A DNA stretch of 64,000 nucleotides, from positions 7,850,501-7,914,500 of the forward strand of contig NC_134031.1 in assembly GCF_964204645.1 (NCBI RefSeq), in the 5' to 3' direction. Origin of the DNA: Tubulanus polymorphus (lineage: Eukaryota; Nemertea; Palaeonemertea; Tubulaniformes; Tubulanidae). The translations under genes and the position numbers were made by a program. The notes under the pieces are model-generated. The model saw only the letters and a program-made list of their open reading frames with translations. It ran no database searches and had not been told where the DNA came from. Positions 61,701 to 64,000 of this stretch are shown in pieces. Position 1 is the first letter of the stretch, and each line of letters begins with the position of its first letter.

Positions 61701-63294
61701 TCTTCATTCATGAATTATAGGAAGCGTTTGTTAATGGAGATGCAGCAGGGCTCTGTAACAGCATCTGTCGATGCGATGAAAGCAGTTGAGATTCAGATGT
61801 CTAAGTTAAAGGAGAAAATTTGCCATTTGGAAGGAAAGGAAAACATTCAGAATGGAGGTAATGATCCAAATAACCGTTATGGGCAAGAATCAAATGCCAC
61901 ATTTAGGAAATGAGGTCACTGTTTCTATGATTATCTGACTTACTCAGGCACGTTGGAAGCAATTTTTGATTGCTGCGGCCAAATACCGATTTTGGACAGC
62001 TTCTAAATATTGCCGCGGCAAATTTACTTAATTTCTCCAAAAAATGTGGTATTCAGAAGAAAATAAAACGTCTTTCAGTAAACTATTGCCACGGCTTTCG
62101 CCGCTGCAGTCGCACTTCCAACGCCACTGCATTCGTCAGTTTTGTGAGATATTTTAGCATACATTGATTATTTGTTTCAATATTTTAATGTGTCTGAAGT
62201 ACTGAACATAGGTATATGTTACCGGAAAGTGGTGTATTGATAATAGTAGTGTATTAATAATTGGTAGTTATGGATCGGTATTCTAAAGATAGTAATATTT
62301 TTTATTTAGAACCTTTTCATGACAGAGGAGACAATTTGTCTATGCCAGCTGATGTATTCATTCATAAGTGTATTGGAGATCAGTATAGAGCGTCTGGAGA
62401 TCAAATGAATGACAAACAGGTAAGCAGTTAGACACTATAATTTGTTCGATGATTGTAGCGAGTATCAAGCTTGTTGACTACTTCTTGTTCACGAGGGATA
62501 GAAGTTCCATTGAGGAATACCCTCCAGTAAAGCACTGCAGTGCTCATCACTAGAGTCGAGTCTTCGCGGAATTAACTCTTTTTCGAATGGGATTAATTAA
62601 CACGTTAGGCATGTTTTGTGATTATAGTGAAGTAATTGATTTCCAGAGGGCTCTAATTCAAGCATATCACCAATTTCCGAGTGCATCTGTATTTGTATTT
62701 ACTGCTGTAAATTTCTAAATACGAAAAAATATTTAAGTATTATATTATCTTGACAATTTGTTTTGACAGGTGCTGAAAGAACCAGCTTCTATCCCAGCCA
62801 ACAAACCTGTGTCAAAAGATTTGAACAAAATAATTTTGTCGCCACCGGGTGGCCTAAAAAGATCTCATCCACCAACCGCACAAGAGATTTACCACCACAT
62901 GCAGCACGGTCTTATCGCAACCGACAATTTAGGTAGTACACACAATCGTGATGTTAAATCTATTAATTTGGTTCATCCTATGCCACAAAAACTGTCAGCT
63001 GATCCAGGCATGGGTCAATACGGACCACCATACTCCTTCCCTGTATTGACGGCAGAGCAACAGCAGCAAGTTATTAATCAACAATTATCACAAATGATGC
63101 TTTCGCAGACATTCTCTAATTTCAATGCGCCATCACCTGGTGCAGTTCTCAGCCAGATGCCTGGAATGAATTTGATGGGTATGAACATTCCTCCAATGAG
63201 TTTCGGTCGTGGTCAGAACTGTTATATGCCTGATATGTCAAAACTTATGTTTGCAAATCTTGGTGGACTGCCGAAACAAATGAACAATCAATAG
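40742..63294 (+). CDS. TDRD5: TDRD5-like protein: four LOTUS domains and one Tudor domain, 20 exons
   Basis: Germ-granule protein expected to act in piRNA biogenesis in the cytoplasm: LOTUS domains bind Vasa-type helicase or RNA, and Tudor binds methylarginine of Piwi. Exons: 40742-41753, 41834-41904, 42024-42080, 45844-46012, 46106-46206, 47128-47236, 47859-47950, 48123-48186, 48250-48421, 50091-50247, 50710-50771, 50862-50931, 51023-51103, 55034-55230, 56428-56715, 59392-59617, 59843-59970, 61721-61857, 62310-62419, 62770-63294. Sum is 3828 nt, 1275 aa, all GT/AG and in frame. LOTUS 1 is residues 9-90, LOTUS 2 is 223-298, LOTUS 3 about 353-428 and LOTUS 4 about 441-505. The extended Tudor is about 565-790 with core VYYVDYGN at 669-676. 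The tail is Q/M/P-rich. ATG context GCCACCATGG is ideal; a 5' UTR exon must lie upstream (acceptor at 40716). One Tudor favours TDRD5 over TDRD7, which has three. Exon 9 start (48250) was chosen because only it keeps phase. Confidence 0.85.
42885..43107. repeat. Foldback element with perfect 43-bp arms, in TDRD5 intron 3
   Basis: Bases 42885-42927 and 43065-43107 are exact reverse complements (43 of 43), around a 137-bp centre. The arms begin GTTATATGGACAAATTATAC. A few flanking bases (TTCGT / ACGAA) pair further out. It is non-coding. Perfect arms mean recent insertion or active homogenisation. Confidence 0.9.
43108..44435. other. TDRD5 intron 3, middle part
   Basis: No exon is needed here, since exons 3 and 4 join in phase. 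Near 43405-43560 a run of AAT units followed by TTCTTATATACTGCGC resembles the stretch near 415 and may be a short interspersed repeat. Confidence 0.35.
44436..45191. mobile_element. 756-bp non-autonomous DNA element in TDRD5 intron 3
   Basis: Left end CAGTGGAACCTTGTTCTAAC and inverted right end CAGTGGAACCTCACTCTAAC match at 19 of 22 positions. TGTT occurs next to both ends. The ends recall pogo/Tigger-type termini, but no TA duplication is seen. There is no coding potential. Confidence 0.65.
47553..47606. repeat. 54-bp imperfect hairpin in TDRD5 intron 6
   Basis: GGGAAAGCCCTTC (47553-47565) and GAAGGGCTTTCCC (47594-47606) are perfect 13-bp inverted repeats. A related GGGAAAGCCCATTGGG motif occurs at 49085. 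This may be part of a small interspersed element. Confidence 0.5.
48660..49260. repeat. Possible hairpin-headed repeat in TDRD5 intron 9
   Basis: GGCGAACC (48664-48671) and GGTTTGCC (48675-48682) pair as an 8-bp stem with a GTA loop, followed by TAT. This is the same layout as the heads of other repeats in the window. The rest is unassigned and the right boundary is unclear. Confidence 0.35.
49270..49640. repeat. Decayed relative of the element at 58717-59337
   Basis: The segment TACATTTGTATACACGC...AGCCGCGTGTGTG...ATAGGTTACAGTATATGGC (49407-49470) is the reverse-complement counterpart of about 58990-59090. Termini are not clear, so this is a fragment in opposite orientation. Confidence 0.45.
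51113..51970. repeat. Unassigned repeat starting next to a splice donor
   Basis: Begins AGGCCAGCC-GTA-GGCTGAGCCT (51113-51134), a hairpin with one bulge, followed by ATTACTATAC. It starts ten bases after the end of exon 13 (51103) of the TDRD5-like gene. Inside, TAGCTTAGTGG is directly joined to GGTTCGAATCCC (about 51582-51602), resembling fused tRNA A and B boxes. The right end is uncertain. Confidence 0.45.
52535..53200. repeat. Dispersed palindrome-family repeat in TDRD5 intron 13
   Basis: Blocks TCTTGATATTTGG, CTACCCTAGACACAT, CAAGATGGCCGACTGGCAGC and GGTCGATCGGACTC match 12150-12420 and 35530-35800 in the same order. It runs on to the monomer block with GGCCACCAGGGGCG (53142-53155). The palindromic head is missing. 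Confidence 0.75.
53654..54388. mobile_element. Second 735-bp copy of the CAGGGATGAGAA element
   Basis: Ends CAGGGATGAGAA and inverted CAGGGATAAGAA, with TTAAAC on both sides (53648-53653, 54389-54394). It matches 12882-13616 over its whole length in the same orientation, with scattered differences. The internal hairpin CGGCAACAGTA/TACTGTTGCCG is at 53959-53969 and 53990-54000. It lies in TDRD5 intron 13. Confidence 0.85.
55497..55756. mobile_element. 260-bp MITE with TA duplication
   Basis: Ends GCCGCGATCA and inverted TGATCGCGGC with TA on both sides (55495-55496, 55757-55758). Subterminal GGCCCGGGCC-like palindromes are dense. It is non-coding and lies in TDRD5 intron 14. Confidence 0.7.
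57409..58663. mobile_element. 1.25-kb element with TTAA-flanked GGGGTCATGAAGAGG ends
   Basis: GGGGTCATGAAGAGGTTTT (from 57410) and its exact inverted copy (to 58661) form 19-bp terminal repeats. TTAA lies just outside on both sides (57405-57408, 58664-58667). A TTAA target suits Kolobok or piggyBac groups. Internal frames are short, with no transposase domain seen. It lies in TDRD5 intron 15. Confidence 0.7.
58717..59337. mobile_element. 620-bp TA-flanked element, CCGTATTTTCCGGCG ends
   Basis: The right end reads CCGTATTTTCCGGCGAATAA on the minus strand. The left end, CTGTATCTTCCGGCCAACAA, is a decayed inverted copy. TA flanks both sides (58715-58716, 59338-59339). It shares end sequence with the inner element at 29931. 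It lies in TDRD5 intron 15, 53 bp before exon 16. Confidence 0.65.
60072..61230. repeat. Hairpin-headed repeat with ~140-bp tandem units
   Basis: The head is TATACCCCC (60072-60080) and GGGGGTATA (60096-60104) around a 15-nt loop, then CTGGAGTCAGG. The body has about four to five units with GGC-GCCATCTTGAATTTC landmarks at about 60564, 60684, 60828, 60965 and 61110 (125-145 bp apart). It ends near a TTCGAACAAAGTGGGGGAG block. It lies in TDRD5 intron 17. Confidence 0.75.
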
Positions 63295-64000
63295 ACTAAA
63301 AATTCAATGAGTGAAATACTTAAAGTAAATTGTGCGATAAGTTTTAGTACTTGATTTTATGGAAATTATTCACAAATAGTCCTAATGTTAAGCAGAAATT
63401 TGAAAAAAGAAATGGACAAATATATTACTTGCAATGTTTTAGTTGTGTGCTGTGAGTGCTGTTTGCGTTGGTGGCAAAATAATGAAGTTAGGCACATTTC
63501 GATTGACTTATACAAATTACTTCACCGAGAAAGTTGATATGAGTTATAGTGTGGTGATGCTTGATATTCTAGATACCTTTGCACATATGTACCTTATTTT
63601 GAGTGCACATCTTACCATGAGTATTCATGTATTTTAGTTACCACCGTAACAGCTCATATGTACCTACTGCTTCCGAATTCAAAATTGTTTTATAAATTCA
63701 GATTTTTACTCCAGTACTGTACCGGTACTTTGTACGTTGTAATTGTTGTGTACGATATATGGAATTCATGTGTCGTAATAATTTCCTTTTGACAATCCAA
63801 TGGTTTTCATGTTTTTCATATATATTTTCCCAGAAAAATTAAGATATGGTCTTTTTTATTATGACGTGTGGGTGTGTATATATTCTCAACTCGGCTGAGG
63901 AAAGCGCAACATTTTTTGTTATTGAATTATCATAGTTTTTATATAGCCATAGTACTTAAAAACTAGAATCGTAGTGTGCTTTTTATTTCTGCTTTATCTT
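63295..64000 (+). other. TDRD5: 3' UTR of the TDRD5-like gene (partial)
   Basis: No further splice-compatible exon is seen after the TAG at 63292-63294, and I find no AATAAA up to the window edge. The transcript probably extends beyond 64000. The open frame 63443-63637 has no recognisable domain. Confidence 0.4.

Noticed and set aside
40742-63294. TDRD7 or MARF1 as the identity of the LOTUS/Tudor gene.
   Set aside because: TDRD7 has three Tudor domains and MARF1 has a NYN nuclease and RRMs; here there is one Tudor and no nuclease motif.

Overview
This is a eukaryotic, animal genome window. The genes are intron-rich with GT/AG junctions, the coding gene starts match the Kozak context, and the DNA is AT-rich and packed with transposable elements. 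The repeat types (CR1/L2-like LINEs, an R2-type LINE, ZMYM/DUF4371 hAT transposase, Crypton-like tyrosine recombinase, tandem-cored repeats with hairpin ends) suggest a marine invertebrate, probably a lophotrochozoan such as a mollusc. That assignment is inference; no marker here fixes the species.

Only two host genes are convincing. At the left end, on the minus strand (1851-5390), is the ribosomal protein gene RPL22 (eL22): four coding exons, 132 aa, with a pyrimidine tract at the likely 5' end and a possible C/D snoRNA in an intron. At the right end, on the plus strand (40742-63294), is a 20-exon, 1275-aa gene with four LOTUS domains and one extended Tudor domain. It is best read as TDRD5, a germ-granule and piRNA-pathway protein. 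All 20 exons join in frame to a single stop.

The 35 kb between them is a transposon graveyard. From left to right it holds a 1.47-kb terminal-inverted-repeat element, a small satellite, a 5'-truncated CR1/L2-like LINE, an R2-type LINE (three zinc fingers, RT, restriction-like endonuclease) interrupted by a 735-bp DNA element, a decayed hAT transposase, a coiled-coil/SGNH LINE ORF1, an unidentified multi-copy-type ORF, a 30-bp minisatellite, an intact 474-aa tyrosine recombinase ORF with a 62-bp interrupted palindrome upstream, and a nested stack of two TA-flanked DNA elements carrying a LINE whose 5' part is inverted. A second, intron-containing hAT-like transposase pseudogene follows. Almost all of this coding matter points to the minus strand.

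The introns of the TDRD5-like gene carry a further set of short inverted-repeat elements, and one repeat family begins 10 bp from a splice donor. A dispersed repeat family with a palindromic end and ~160-bp tandem cores recurs at about eight places and carries a CTCF-like core sequence in each monomer.
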